From NCBI GenBank assembly GCA_004791255.1, contig SRUQ01000007.1:332406-396405 (forward strand): a DNA stretch of 64,000 nucleotides. The letters run 5' to 3'. The stretch is from a bacterium M00.F.Ca.ET.205.01.1.1. Its GTDB lineage: Bacteria > Pseudomonadota > Alphaproteobacteria > Rhizobiales > Rhizobiaceae. The notes under the pieces are model-generated. The model worked only from the letters and a program-made list of their open reading frames with translations. It was not told the origin of the DNA and made no database searches. A program made the position numbers and the translations under genes. This document shows positions 52,189 to 61,433 of this stretch, one piece after another (position 1 is the first letter of the stretch; every line of letters begins with the position of its first letter).

Positions 52189-54867
52189 TCAGCCGCGAGC
52201 CGCCTTCGCCACCTGGACTGCCGCTTGCGCGGCCGCCAGCCTGGCGATCGGCACGCGGTAGGGCGAGCAGGACACGTAGTCGAGGCCGACCTCCTCGCAG
52301 AAGCGGATCGAGGCCGGATCGCCGCCATGCTCGCCGCAAATGCCAAGCTTGATCTCGGGCCGCGTCGCCCTGCCCTTCCCGGCCGCCATGCGCACCAGTT
52401 CGCCGACGCCGTCGATATCGAGCGAGACGAACGGGTCCTGCTCGATGATGCCCTTCTTGCGATAGGTCTCCAGGAACGAGGCCGCATCGTCACGGGAGAT
52501 GCCGAAGGTAGTCTGGGTGAGGTCGTTGGTGCCGAAGGAGAAGAATTCGGCTGACTGAGCGATCACATGGGCACGGATCGCCGCGCGCGGCAGTTCGATC
52601 ATCGTACCGGTGAGGTAATCGATCTTGACGCCGCTCTCGTCCATGACAGCCTTGGCAACCGCATCGATGCGCGCCTTGACGTAGTCAAGTTCCTTCACCA
52701 GGCCGACCAGCGGCACCATGATCTCCGGCACCACCAGCGCGCCGGCTTTCTTGCCGGCTTCGACGGCCGCCTCGAAAATGGCGCGCGCCTGCATCTCGGC
52801 AATCTCCGGATAGGAGACGGCAAGCCTGCAGCCGCGATGGCCAAGCATCGGGTTGAACTCGTGCAGCGCGTCGGTGCGCTGCCGGAGCTTTTCCGGCGAC
52901 ACATTCATGGCGGCCGCAACCTCGGCGATTTCGGCCTCGGTCTTGGGCAGGAATTCGTGCAGCGGCGGGTCGAGCAGGCGGATCGTCACCGGCAGGCCGG
53001 CCATGATCTCGAACAGTTCGAGGAAATCCGAGCGCTGCATGGGCAACAGCTTGGCAAGGGCGGCGCGGCGGTCCTTCTCGGTGTCGGCCAGGATCATCTC
53101 TCGCATGGCGACAATGCGGGCACCGTCGAAGAACATGTGCTCGGTGCGGCAGAGACCGATGCCTTCGGCACCGAAGGAGCGCGCCATGCGCGCGTCGAGC
53201 GGCGTTTCGGCATTGGTGCGCACCTTCATGCGACGCACCGCATCGGCCCATTCCATGATGGCGGCGAAATCACCCGAAAGTTCGGGCTGCAGCATCGCCA
53301 CGGTGCCCTTCAGCACCTGGCCGTTGCCGCCGTCGATCGTGATGATATCGCCCTTGCGGAAGGTCTGCCCCATCGAGAGCAGCGTGCCTGCCCTGTAGTC
53401 GACGCGCAGCGAACCGGCGCCCGACACGCAGGGTTTGCCCATGCCCCGCGCAACGACCGCGGCGTGGCTGGTCATGCCGCCGCGCGTGGTCAGGATGCCT
53501 TCCGCCGCGTGCATGCCGTGGATGTCCTCGGGGCTGGTCTCGATGCGCACCAGGATCGCTTTGCGGCCTTGCGCCTTGAGGTCCTCGGCATCACCGGAGG
53601 AAAAAACGATCTCGCCAGTGGCGGCACCCGGCGACGCCGGCAGGCCGACGCCGATGACGTCGCGCGCGGCCTTCGGGTCGATGGTCGGGTGGAGCAACTG
53701 GTCGAGCGAGGCGGGATCGATGCGGGCGACCGCCTCCTCTTTCGAGATCAAACCGTCCCTGGCCATCTCGACGGCGATCCTGAGTGCTGCCTTGGCGGTG
53801 CGCTTGCCCGACCTCGTCTGCAGCATCCACAATTTGCCGCGCTCGATGGTGAATTCGAGGTCCTGCATGTCGCGGTAGTGCTTTTCCAGGCTGTCGGAGA
53901 TGGTGACGAAGGACTGGAAGGCGTCAGGCATCAGCTTCTGCAGCGACGGCTTGTCGGAGCCGGCAGCGATGCGGGCGGCCTCGGTGATGTTCTGCGGGGT
54001 GCGGATGCCGGCCACGACATCCTCGCCCTGCGCATTCACCAGGAACTCGCCATAGAGCATCTTCTCGCCGGTCGAGGGATTGCGGGTGAAGGCGACGCCG
54101 GTGGCCGAGGTCTCGCCCATATTGCCGAACACCATGGCCTGGACGTTGACTGCCGTGCCCCAGCTTTCCGGGATATCGTGCAGGCGGCGGTAGGTGATGG
54201 CGCGGTTATTCATCCAGCTTGAAAACACAGCGCCAATGGCGCCCCAGAGCTGCTCATGCGGATCCTGCGGGAACGGTTTGCCCAGCTCCTCCTCGACCTT
54301 GGCCTTGTAGAGCGCGATCACGGCTTGCCATTCAATGGCCGTCAGTTCGGTGTCGAGTTCATGGCCGAGGCTCGCCTTCTGGTCCTCGAGGATTTCCTCG
54401 AACACTTCGTGGTCGAGCCCCATGACGACATCGGAATACATCTGGATGAAACGGCGGTAGCTGTCATAGGCAAAACGGGGATCGCCGGAATCGGCAGCCA
54501 GCGCCTCGACGGTCTCGTCATTGAGGCCCAGATTGAGCACGGTGTCCATCATGCCGGGCATCGACGCACGAGCGCCGGAACGCACCGACACCAGGAGCAG
54601 TTTCGACGGATCGCCAAATCGGCGGCCGGTGAGCCGGCCGATATGGTCGAGCGCCCCAGTGACATCAGCTTCCAGCCCTGCCGGATAAGCGCGGCCATTG
54701 GCATAGTAGGCGTTGCAGACCTCGGTGGTGATGGTGAAGCCCGGCGGCACCGGCAGGCCCAGGCTGCACATCTCGGCCAGGTTGGCGCCCTTGCCGCCCA
54801 GCAGATTCCTGTCGCCGGCACGGCCTTCCGCCGCACCGTCGCCAAAGGTGAAAACCCATTTGGTCAT
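52189..54867 (-). CDS. ppdK: Pyruvate, phosphate dikinase
   Basis: 892 residues, full length. The N-terminal ATP-grasp domain starts WVFTFGDGAAEGRAGDRNLL; the swivelling domain has the phosphohistidine in GGMTSHAAVVARGMGKPC (around residue 470); the C-terminal TIM barrel has GIGLCRTEHMFF and the catalytic Cys in KLGICGEHGGDPASI (about residue 844). It interconverts pyruvate, ATP and Pi with PEP, AMP and PPi. In rhizobia it links C4-dicarboxylate use to gluconeogenesis. Monocistronic. Confidence 0.96.
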   Translation of the reverse strand: MTKWVFTFGDGAAEGRAGDRNLLGGKGANLAEMCSLGLPVPPGFTITTEVCNAYYANGRAYPAGLEADVTGALDHIGRLTGRRFGDPSKLLLVSVRSGARASMPGMMDTVLNLGLNDETVEALAADSGDPRFAYDSYRRFIQMYSDVVMGLDHEVFEEILEDQKASLGHELDTELTAIEWQAVIALYKAKVEEELGKPFPQDPHEQLWGAIGAVFSSWMNNRAITYRRLHDIPESWGTAVNVQAMVFGNMGETSATGVAFTRNPSTGEKMLYGEFLVNAQGEDVVAGIRTPQNITEAARIAAGSDKPSLQKLMPDAFQSFVTISDSLEKHYRDMQDLEFTIERGKLWMLQTRSGKRTAKAALRIAVEMARDGLISKEEAVARIDPASLDQLLHPTIDPKAARDVIGVGLPASPGAATGEIVFSSGDAEDLKAQGRKAILVRIETSPEDIHGMHAAEGILTTRGGMTSHAAVVARGMGKPCVSGAGSLRVDYRAGTLLSMGQTFRKGDIITIDGGNGQVLKGTVAMLQPELSGDFAAIMEWADAVRRMKVRTNAETPLDARMARSFGAEGIGLCRTEHMFFDGARIVAMREMILADTEKDRRAALAKLLPMQRSDFLELFEIMAGLPVTIRLLDPPLHEFLPKTEAEIAEVAAAMNVSPEKLRQRTDALHEFNPMLGHRGCRLAVSYPEIAEMQARAIFEAAVEAGKKAGALVVPEIMVPLVGLVKELDYVKARIDAVAKAVMDESGVKIDYLTGTMIELPRAAIRAHVIAQSAEFFSFGTNDLTQTTFGISRDDAASFLETYRKKGIIEQDPFVSLDIDGVGELVRMAAGKGRATRPEIKLGICGEHGGDPASIRFCEEVGLDYVSCSPYRVPIARLAAAQAAVQVAKAARG

Positions 54868-55081
54868 GCTTTGCTCTCCGCTTGCAGGAGATTGGAAAGA
54901 TTGGCGAAACCGAAAGTTCCGCCCGCGTCCGACGTTCGAGCGATATGATGGTGCAGTGCGAAAGGCAAGGGCACCGGCAAGGCAGCCCGGCCGCTACAAT
55001 CGATTAAGGAAAAGCCGCGTCAAAAAGACTTGCCAGTTCGACGTACCGGATATAGAACAAATAGAGAACAACGAGTGCACC

Positions 55082-55426
55082 ATGAAACTCACCGGAAAGC
55101 TCGACTATCTGGAACTGCCGGCCACCGGCGCGACCCTGGACAGCGTGAAGGCGTTCTACAGCGCCGCCTTTTCCTGGTCTTTCACCGACTACGGGCCGAC
55201 CTATTCGGCTTTTGCCGAAGGCCTCGACGGCGGCTTCCAGGCCGATGCCGCCGAGGCTGCCGCCAAGCCGCTGCCGGTGCTCTATTCCCAGGACCTGGAA
55301 AGGACATTGGGCGCGGTCGAGACCGCCGGCGGCACGATCGTCAAGCCGATCTTTTCATTTCCCGGCGGCAGGCGTTTCCACTTTGTCGACCCGGCCGGAA
55401 ACGAAATGGCGGTGTGGGGCGAATAG
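55082..55426 (+). CDS. VOC family (glyoxalase/bleomycin-resistance fold) protein
   Basis: 114 residues from the ATG at 55082. KLDYLELPATGATLDSVKAF starts the first beta-alpha-beta unit, FYSAAFSWSFTDYGPTYSAF follows, and the second unit ends GGRRFHFVDPAGNEMAVWGE. His and Glu in these places are the usual metal ligands of VOC proteins. Substrate unknown. Divergent from ppdK across 214 bp. Confidence 0.8.
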   Translation: MKLTGKLDYLELPATGATLDSVKAFYSAAFSWSFTDYGPTYSAFAEGLDGGFQADAAEAAAKPLPVLYSQDLERTLGAVETAGGTIVKPIFSFPGGRRFHFVDPAGNEMAVWGE

Positions 55427-55557
55427 GCGCCCATGACCGTTGCGCCATGGCGACCGCATTTCAAATCGTGGATCAGCCGGAATGTCGCAATGTCCAGCAT
55501 TGAGCTTTCCGCCGGCTCATCCTATAAGGCCGCGCGCAGTCGACGCTTGTCAGCTGC

Positions 55558-55632
55558 TGGGGCGTCGCCAAGTGGTAAGGCATCGGTTTTTGGTACCGAC
55601 ATTCCCAGGTTCGAATCCTGGCGCCCCAGCCA
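55558..55632 (+). tRNA. tRNA-Gln (anticodon UUG)
   Basis: A 75-nt cloverleaf: acceptor TGGGGCG pairs with CGCCCCA, anticodon stem TCGGT/ACCGA with loop TTTTGGT (anticodon TTG at 55590-55592), T-arm CCAGG-TTCGAAT-CCTGG, discriminator G and encoded CCA. It is closely similar to known tRNA-Gln genes. The sulfatase module begins about 210 bp downstream, which is a common place for integrated islands. Confidence 0.95.
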
Positions 55633-55698
55633 AGCTGGAATTGTCTGTCGAAAACTTGGTCTCGCGGGTTTCTTCCGCTCCGCACTCGGGCTCGCATT

Positions 55699-55730
55699 GT
55701 GAGCCAGCCGCCATGTGAGCCAGCCGCCAT
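55699..55730 (+). repeat. Tandem duplication of a 16-bp unit
   Basis: GTGAGCCAGCCGCCAT occurs twice in direct succession at 55699-55714 and 55715-55730, 67 bp after the tRNA. The two copies are identical. It may be a replication slippage scar near an insertion boundary. Confidence 0.85.
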
Positions 55731-55843
55731 CATAGTTTGCAGTTTCGTCCGGCCCGGGCGCCATTCAGCACAAAACTGCGAACGTCGTGTCGCGCCGAAT
55801 ACGCTCCGGGCCTTCCTTCCGCCGCGGCGAGCGTCTGCAGGAC

Positions 55844-56845
55844 TCATGTCGCAGGCGCGATGCAACGAAAGCCAAGGTGGCAAGTGGACGTATCCACGGG
55901 CTGCGCCATGCGAGCGGCCGGGCGGTAGCGCCGGCAGTAGCTGGGGGCGCACAGGAAGGACCCGCCCTTGGTGACCTTACGCGGAATCGGAATGTCGGGA
56001 GTCAGCGGATCGTAGCTCGCCTCGAGCTCGCCGCCGCGTGGATTCTCCATCGTGCAGCAGGGGCTTTCGATCCGGCGGTGCTCCTGGTACCAGTCCGTGG
56101 TCCACTGCCAGACATTGCCGGCCATATCATAGAGGCCGTAGCCATTTGCCGGAAACGAGCCGACTGGCGCGGTCCATTCGTAGCCGTCCTTGCAATCGTT
56201 GCGGAATGGGAACTCGCCTTGATACGTGTTGGCCATATGCTGGCCGTCGGGGGTCAGTTCGTCGCCCCACACGAATTCGGCGCCGTCCAACCCTCCACGC
56301 GAGGCAAACTCCCACTCGGCTTCATTGGGCAGCGCTTTTCCGGCCCACCCGGCATATGCTTGGGCGTCTTCGAAGGCTATGTGGACGACCGGATGGTCCT
56401 GGAGCTTGGTGATCGAACTCGCAGGTCCACGCGGATGTCGCCAATTGGCGCCGCGCACATAGACCCACCAATTGTAGTGATTGTGCATATCCACCGGACC
56501 AGACGGTTTTTTGAAGATGGTGGAGGACGGCGCCAGCATTTCCGGCTTGGCGCCCGGATAGTTGACTGGGTTGGCGGGCCTCTCGGCCAGGGTCACGTAA
56601 CCGGTTTCCGCGATGAAGCGACCGAACTCCCGGTTCGTGACGGTGCACGGGTCGATCCAGAAACCGCGGACGCGAACCCGGTGTGCGGGCGCTTCCTCAG
56701 GATAGTGCCGGTCCGAACCCATGAGGAACTCACCACCGGGTATCCAGATCATGTTGGGAAACGGGGCCTCGCCTTGCCTGGGTGATGGTTCATGTCCCAC
56801 GGCGAGTTGAGTTCCGATATCCATACGCAGGCTCATTGGACGCAC
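55844..56845 (-). CDS. Formylglycine-generating enzyme (sulfatase-modifying factor)
   Basis: 333 residues, FGE-sulfatase domain throughout. MIWIPGGEFLMGSDRHYPEE, APAHRVRVRGFWIDP, VTNREFGRFIAETGYVTLAE, NHYNWWVYVRGANWRHPRGP and the C-terminal GGSFLCAPSYCRRYRPAARM are all highly typical. Cys299 and Cys304 are the copper/redox pair of the active site. It oxidises the Cys of sulfatases to formylglycine in the cytoplasm. It lies downstream of two sulfatase genes on the same strand, its obvious clients. Confidence 0.93.
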   Translation of the reverse strand: MRPMSLRMDIGTQLAVGHEPSPRQGEAPFPNMIWIPGGEFLMGSDRHYPEEAPAHRVRVRGFWIDPCTVTNREFGRFIAETGYVTLAERPANPVNYPGAKPEMLAPSSTIFKKPSGPVDMHNHYNWWVYVRGANWRHPRGPASSITKLQDHPVVHIAFEDAQAYAGWAGKALPNEAEWEFASRGGLDGAEFVWGDELTPDGQHMANTYQGEFPFRNDCKDGYEWTAPVGSFPANGYGLYDMAGNVWQWTTDWYQEHRRIESPCCTMENPRGGELEASYDPLTPDIPIPRKVTKGGSFLCAPSYCRRYRPAARMAQPVDTSTCHLGFRCIAPAT

Positions 56846-56929
56846 CCCACGCCTAATTATCGAAATTCAAGACGCGGTTCCAGTCGCTCTTGATGTCCAC
56901 GAGATTTCAGCCCTTCGCTGTTGCCCTGA

Positions 56930-56954
56930 CCGCGCCCGGTCGAACCGGGCGCGG
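56930..56954 (-). terminator. Strong GC hairpin after the first sulfatase gene
   Basis: CCGCGCCCGGT and ACCGGGCGCGG form a perfect 11-bp stem with a 3-base loop, 12 bp beyond the sulfatase stop. No T-run follows, so it may be a pausing/RNA-stabilising hairpin rather than a complete intrinsic terminator. Confidence 0.45.
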
Positions 56955-56966
56955 CCGAAGTTTGCG

Positions 56967-58598
56967 CTAATTCGCGCCGGTGCCGGCGGACCCAGCCGTC
57001 AGGCTCGCGAGAACCTTGTCGATAGAGAAGCTGCCCGGCTTCTGTCGCGGCGGGAATTCCTTGAACGTAGCAAGAAATTTGCCGACATATTGCTGCGCCG
57101 GCACCAGCAAGAACACGTGTTCGACGCGCCAGCGGTCATAGTCCATGCCTTCGTGATCGGCCGTTTCGAACGGGTCTGAACGCAGGTTGAACAGCTTCGG
57201 CAGGCGCAGAGGTACGAACGGTTCCTCCCAGACTTCGAACCCTTCCCCACGCTGCTCGGCGAAGACCAGCTTCCACTGGTCGTAGCGCAATGCCACCAGC
57301 GACCCATCGTCGTTGAAGTAGAAGAACTCATGACGGGGGTCCTGCCCCTTGCCGGCGAAGTAGTCCATCTGGTTGTAGCCATCGAGGTGAACCTTGAAGG
57401 TCTTCTTGCCGACCTTAAGGCCTGCCTTCAGCTTCTCGCCGATGTCTGGCTCGCCAACCGCCGCCATCAAGGTCGGGATCCAGTCTTCGTGTGACACGAT
57501 GTCGTTGAGGATCGTGCCCGGCTTCACCACGCCCGGCCAGCGCACCATGGCAGGCACTCGGTAGCCGCCTTCCCAATTGGTATTCTTCTCACCGCGGAAA
57601 GGGGACTGGCCGCCGTCGGGCCAAGTGAACTTCTCGGCGCCGTTGTCGGTCGAATACATGACGATTGTATTGTCATCGAGGCCTAGCTCCTTGAGCTTGT
57701 CGAGTACCTGGCCGACCTGACCGTCGTGCTCGACCATACCGTCGGGATAGATGCCGAGCCCGGTTTTGCCTTCGCTCTCCTTCTTCAGTCGCGTCCAGAT
57801 GTGCATGCGGGTGGAATTCCACCACAGGAAGAACGGCTTGTTTGCAGCCTTTGCCCGTTGCATGAAATCGAGCGCCTTGTCGGTGACCTCGGCGTCGACG
57901 GTCTCCATGCGCTTCTTCGTCAGCGGTCCCGTGCTCTCGATCTTCTGCGTGCCATCCGGGTTCGCCCAGCAATGGATCACACCGCGCGTCCCGTATTTCT
58001 TCTGCATCTCCGGGTCTTTGAAGTAGTCGGGATGCTCTGGCTCATCCTCGGCGTTCAAATGGTAGAGCGAGCCGAAGAACTCATCGAAACCGTGAGCGGT
58101 GGGCAGATGCTCGTCGCGGTCGCCCAGATGGTTTTTGCCGAACTGGCCGGTCATGTAACCCTGCGCCTTGAGCAGATCCGCAAGCGTCGGGTCCTCCGGC
58201 TGCAGTCCTTCCTTGGCGCCAGGCAGGCCGACCTTCAGCATCCCGGTGCGGAACGGCGTCTGCCCGGTGATGAAGGCGGCGCGGCCGGCGGTGCAGCTCT
58301 GCTGGCCGTAGTAGTCCGTGAAGAGCGCGCCCTCTTTCGCGATGCTGTCGATGTTGGGCGTTTTGTAACCCATCATGCCCTGGTTGTAGGCGCTGATGTT
58401 CCACCAACCGATGTCGTCGCCCCAGATGATGAGTATGTTCGGCTGCTTCTGCGGCTGGGCCGTGGCTTGCTTCGCCAGCCCCCCAGCCGCAATGGCTGAT
58501 ATGGTGAGAACCGAAGCGGCGCCGAGCAGAACATCGCGACGCCTAATGGGCAGACCTGACACACGCTCTCCGCATCTGGCTTCCGGTTTCTTGTTCAT
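56967..58598 (-). CDS. Arylsulfatase, Tat-exported, CxAxR type
   Basis: 543 residues of the alkaline-phosphatase-like sulfatase superfamily. A twin-arginine signal (PIRRRDVLLGAASVLTISAI, Arg19-21) points to periplasmic export after folding. ILIIWGDDIGWWNISAYNQG holds the metal Asp pair, and SCTAGRAAFITGQTPFRTG has the formylglycine Cys102 in a C-x-A-x-R context rather than the more common C-x-P-x-R. DNTIVMYSTDNGAE carries the other metal ligands. It cleaves sulfate esters. The FGE gene follows 121 bp downstream, and its own hairpin lies between them. Confidence 0.92.
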   Translation of the reverse strand: MNKKPEARCGERVSGLPIRRRDVLLGAASVLTISAIAAGGLAKQATAQPQKQPNILIIWGDDIGWWNISAYNQGMMGYKTPNIDSIAKEGALFTDYYGQQSCTAGRAAFITGQTPFRTGMLKVGLPGAKEGLQPEDPTLADLLKAQGYMTGQFGKNHLGDRDEHLPTAHGFDEFFGSLYHLNAEDEPEHPDYFKDPEMQKKYGTRGVIHCWANPDGTQKIESTGPLTKKRMETVDAEVTDKALDFMQRAKAANKPFFLWWNSTRMHIWTRLKKESEGKTGLGIYPDGMVEHDGQVGQVLDKLKELGLDDNTIVMYSTDNGAEKFTWPDGGQSPFRGEKNTNWEGGYRVPAMVRWPGVVKPGTILNDIVSHEDWIPTLMAAVGEPDIGEKLKAGLKVGKKTFKVHLDGYNQMDYFAGKGQDPRHEFFYFNDDGSLVALRYDQWKLVFAEQRGEGFEVWEEPFVPLRLPKLFNLRSDPFETADHEGMDYDRWRVEHVFLLVPAQQYVGKFLATFKEFPPRQKPGSFSIDKVLASLTAGSAGTGAN

Positions 58599-58767
58599 GG
58601 CAGTCCTCCCTTTTGTTGTGACTCATGTGACCGCTCACTAATGCGCAGTCCGGAGTCAGTTCCCATTCGTGTTGATTTTCCGGCCCGTTGGCCGCATCAG
58701 TCCCCAATGCCGCCGCGCGAAGGCATGTCGGAAAAGGCTGAGCCAGCGCCAATGAATGGGCGCTGTC

Positions 58768-59003
58768 TCCCGGATAGTCCGCGGCCTTTGCCGAACAGTC
58801 GGCCAGCATGACGCGACGCTCGCCTCGACGAAGCACCTGAATTCCGCGTTTGTGACCATCGTGCGATCCACCGAGAAGCCGCCGACGACGACCCGGTGCG
58901 CCGGCGCCTCTTCCGATTAGTGGCCGTTCGAGGCCATCAGGAATTCCCCGCCGGGGACCCGCACCATGTCCTCGGGCACGACGGCGTCAATCGGCCTGTC
59001 CAT
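58768..59003 (-). pseudogene. Broken second formylglycine-generating enzyme gene
   Basis: Reading leftward from ATG at 59003: EDMVRVPGGEFLMASNGH, a TAA where FGE has Tyr, then SEEAPAHRVVVGGF and MVTNAEFRCFVEA. One frame over, near 58815, it continues RVMLADCSAKAADYPG, matching YVTLAERPANPVNYPG of the intact FGE. So it has an in-frame stop, a frameshift and no C-terminal active-site part. It starts 8 bp after the second sulfatase stop, where an FGE would be expected. Confidence 0.8.
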
Positions 59004-59010
59004 TCGGCCG

Positions 59011-60513
59011 TCAGTCCCCCAAACTGAGCAGAGTCGAGGGATCGGCCGTCACTGGTGGCGCGAAGAAGATCAGGCGCACCGCATCCATGAGCAATTGTGG
59101 CGGCACCATCTCACCTGCCAACTCCGTAATGCGCCCTTGCAAATCCTTCACCTTGTCGGGGTTAGCAGCCGCGACATCGTGAGCTTCGACTTTGTCCTCG
59201 GCGAGGTTGAAGAGCTCCACCTTCGACGGCAACGAGGCCTTCCACACGAGCTTCCAGTCGCCCTTGCGAACGGCGCCTGCCATGGGATCGATGTTGTAGA
59301 CCACCTCGTTGCGGGGAGACGGCTTGCCTTCGCTCAGCGTGTCCCAGACATTCATGCCGTCGAGCGGCTTGCTCTTGTCCAGCTTTGCGTTGGCCAGGGC
59401 TGCCAGTGTCGGAACCATGTCGACGACGTGGACCATGCCGCCGACCACGCCCGGCTTGATCTTGCCTGGCCAGTTGGCAAGCGCGGCGACCCTCGTGCCG
59501 CCCTCATAGAGCGTGCCTTTGCCATCGCGGAATGGCGCATTGCTGGCTGGCAATTCGCCGCTGACCTTCGAATCGCCGGCAAACAGCGAGTTCTTCACAC
59601 CACCATTGTCGCTTTGGAAAACGATGAGGGTATTGTCCCGCATGCCCTTCTTTTCGAGCGCCGCAACCACCTTGCCGACGCCGTCGTCGACCACCGAGAT
59701 CATCGCCGCATATTTGCGCCGGTTCTCGTCCGCGATGCCCTTGAAGCGGTCAAGATACTCCTGCGGCGCCTGGAACGGCGTGTGCGGGGCGGTAAAGGCA
59801 AGATAGAGGAACAGCGGCTTCTTTCCGTCATGGCCCTCGACCACGCGGGCAGCCTCATTGCCGAACAGCGTGTTGTCGTACCCGGTTTCGTTAAGCGGCT
59901 TGTTGTTGCGATACCAGTCCTTCACGCCGTGTGAGGAATGCTTGAAGTGGTCGATCTCGCCGACCAGCGCGCCATAGAAATAATCGAACCCGCGCTGGCG
60001 AGGCCAGAATTCCGGCTTGGCATGGCCGAGGTGCCATTTGCCGACCATGGTCGTCTTGTAGCCGGCGTCCTTCAGAGCCTGCGGCAGGAGATACTCGTCG
60101 ACCGGAAGTCCGTAGGTGCCCGCCGCCGGAATGACGCCTGTCTGCAATCCGTAGCGGAGCGGATAGCGGCCGGTCATCAGCGCCGCACGCGTCGGCGTGC
60201 ACATGGGCAAGGCGTAGAACTGATCGAAATGAGCCCCCTCTTGGGCCAGTTTGTCCAGGTTGGGCGTCTTGATGTCGGAGCCGTTGAAGCCGACGTCGGC
60301 AAAACCCATGTCGTCGACAACGACGTAGACGATGTTTGGCTGCGAGGGCTGGGCCGCCGTGGGCTGAACACCGGCAAGGCCGGCAAGCGCGCCTGAAAGG
60401 CCGGCTGGAACCGCAAAGCGCGAAACGGCAGCTGCCGTGCCGGCCAACAATGCATCGCGCCGCGTTATGTTGGTTGTGCCGGCTTCAGCCGGGAAGTCTC
60501 GATCGATACTCAT
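59011..60513 (-). CDS. Arylsulfatase, Tat-exported, CxPxR type
   Basis: 500 residues from the ATG at 60513, behind GGGAG. Twin-arginine signal NITRRDALLAGTAAAVS (Arg18-19), NIVYVVVDDMGFADVGFNG with the metal Asp pair, and ALPMCTPTRAALMTGRYPL with the formylglycine Cys105 in the canonical C-x-P-x-R. FLAFTAPHTPFQAPQEYLD and VFQSDNGGVKN complete the site. Substrate unknown. First gene of the leftward sulfatase set; an FGE relic follows it. Confidence 0.93.
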   Translation of the reverse strand: MSIDRDFPAEAGTTNITRRDALLAGTAAAVSRFAVPAGLSGALAGLAGVQPTAAQPSQPNIVYVVVDDMGFADVGFNGSDIKTPNLDKLAQEGAHFDQFYALPMCTPTRAALMTGRYPLRYGLQTGVIPAAGTYGLPVDEYLLPQALKDAGYKTTMVGKWHLGHAKPEFWPRQRGFDYFYGALVGEIDHFKHSSHGVKDWYRNNKPLNETGYDNTLFGNEAARVVEGHDGKKPLFLYLAFTAPHTPFQAPQEYLDRFKGIADENRRKYAAMISVVDDGVGKVVAALEKKGMRDNTLIVFQSDNGGVKNSLFAGDSKVSGELPASNAPFRDGKGTLYEGGTRVAALANWPGKIKPGVVGGMVHVVDMVPTLAALANAKLDKSKPLDGMNVWDTLSEGKPSPRNEVVYNIDPMAGAVRKGDWKLVWKASLPSKVELFNLAEDKVEAHDVAAANPDKVKDLQGRITELAGEMVPPQLLMDAVRLIFFAPPVTADPSTLLSLGD

Positions 60514-60644
60514 ACTCTCCCACCTTCTCCCCTTAGGGGCAAATGCTTTTGAGGATCCCATCGTCAAGCACCCTGAAGGCCAAGCTTTCAGGACCAATGT
60601 TCTGCTTCCCGGCCGCCACGAAGCAGCCACTTCACAACAATCCT

Positions 60645-61433
60645 CTATTGGGCGACCGCGAATTGATAGGTGAACCCCAACATCGGCCCCTGCTGAGTGA
60701 GTTTGTTCACGAAGCCGTCGCGGCTATAGTTGTCGTGCACGGCCCGATAACCGACAAACATCGATGCCTTTTCGTTAAACTGATAACCGGCGCCTCCCAT
60801 CACATCCCACATGGATTTGGACCCAGCGCCGAAACCACCGACCAGACCCCAGCCGGCTAGGTAGATTCCGTTGCCGACATCGGCCTTGAATTTGGCGCCG
60901 ATCACAGGATCGACCCAAGTGTCGCCGTCACTCGCCGATCTGCCGTCAAGCGCACCGCCGTGGAACTCGAAACGGTTGTCAACTGACCAGAGGCGGGCGC
61001 CGGCCACCAGATCGAAATTCGTCCCATCCTGGTAGTAAATGCTGTAACCGCCGAGCGCAGTCCCCATGAAAGTGCTCACCGTCGCATCGATATTGGAGGC
61101 GAGGATTCCTTTCGGGGTGCCTATGTTGGCGTCGAGCTTGGCGTAGACTATGTCGGTGCTGATGGTGAAAGGCCCGTTGCGAGCCTCTGTGAGCCCCATG
61201 AAGCCGAATTTGAGGTGCTGCAGCACGTCGCTGAAGCTCACATCGACATCCTGAGGCGGGAAGCCGAAGAGGCCGCTTTCGCCGTTGATTCCGGATGCCC
61301 ACAGATATGGGGCGACAGTGAAGGTCCAACCTTCATCCCCCTGCTGCTTGGTCGTGTCAGCTGCAAACGCATTGGCCGCACAAAGTATCGACGCGGCTGT
61401 CGTTCCCAAGGCGGCCAAAGGAAATTTGTTCAT
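60645..61433 (-). CDS. Outer-membrane beta-barrel protein
   Basis: 262 residues with a Sec signal (MNKFPLAALGTTAASILCAA, cleavage after NAFA). The mature part alternates amphipathic strands (VAPYLWASGING, LKFGFMGLTEARNGPFTIST, IYLAGWGLVGGFGAGSKSMW) and ends near an aromatic-rich strand (GPMLGFTYQFAVAQ). This is the look of outer-membrane channels or lipid-A-related porin-like proteins found in rhizobia. It is upstream of the sulfatases on the same strand (132-bp gap) and may admit their sulfated substrate. Confidence 0.7.
   Translation of the reverse strand: MNKFPLAALGTTAASILCAANAFAADTTKQQGDEGWTFTVAPYLWASGINGESGLFGFPPQDVDVSFSDVLQHLKFGFMGLTEARNGPFTISTDIVYAKLDANIGTPKGILASNIDATVSTFMGTALGGYSIYYQDGTNFDLVAGARLWSVDNRFEFHGGALDGRSASDGDTWVDPVIGAKFKADVGNGIYLAGWGLVGGFGAGSKSMWDVMGGAGYQFNEKASMFVGYRAVHDNYSRDGFVNKLTQQGPMLGFTYQFAVAQ

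Noticed and set aside
52567..54222. 551-codon open frame opposite ppdK
   Set aside because: Mirror of the ppdK reading frame; His/Asp/Gly-rich with no domain.
55473..55952. Reverse open frame running through the tRNA gene
   Set aside because: Overlaps a complete tRNA-Gln and the FGE end; not a gene.
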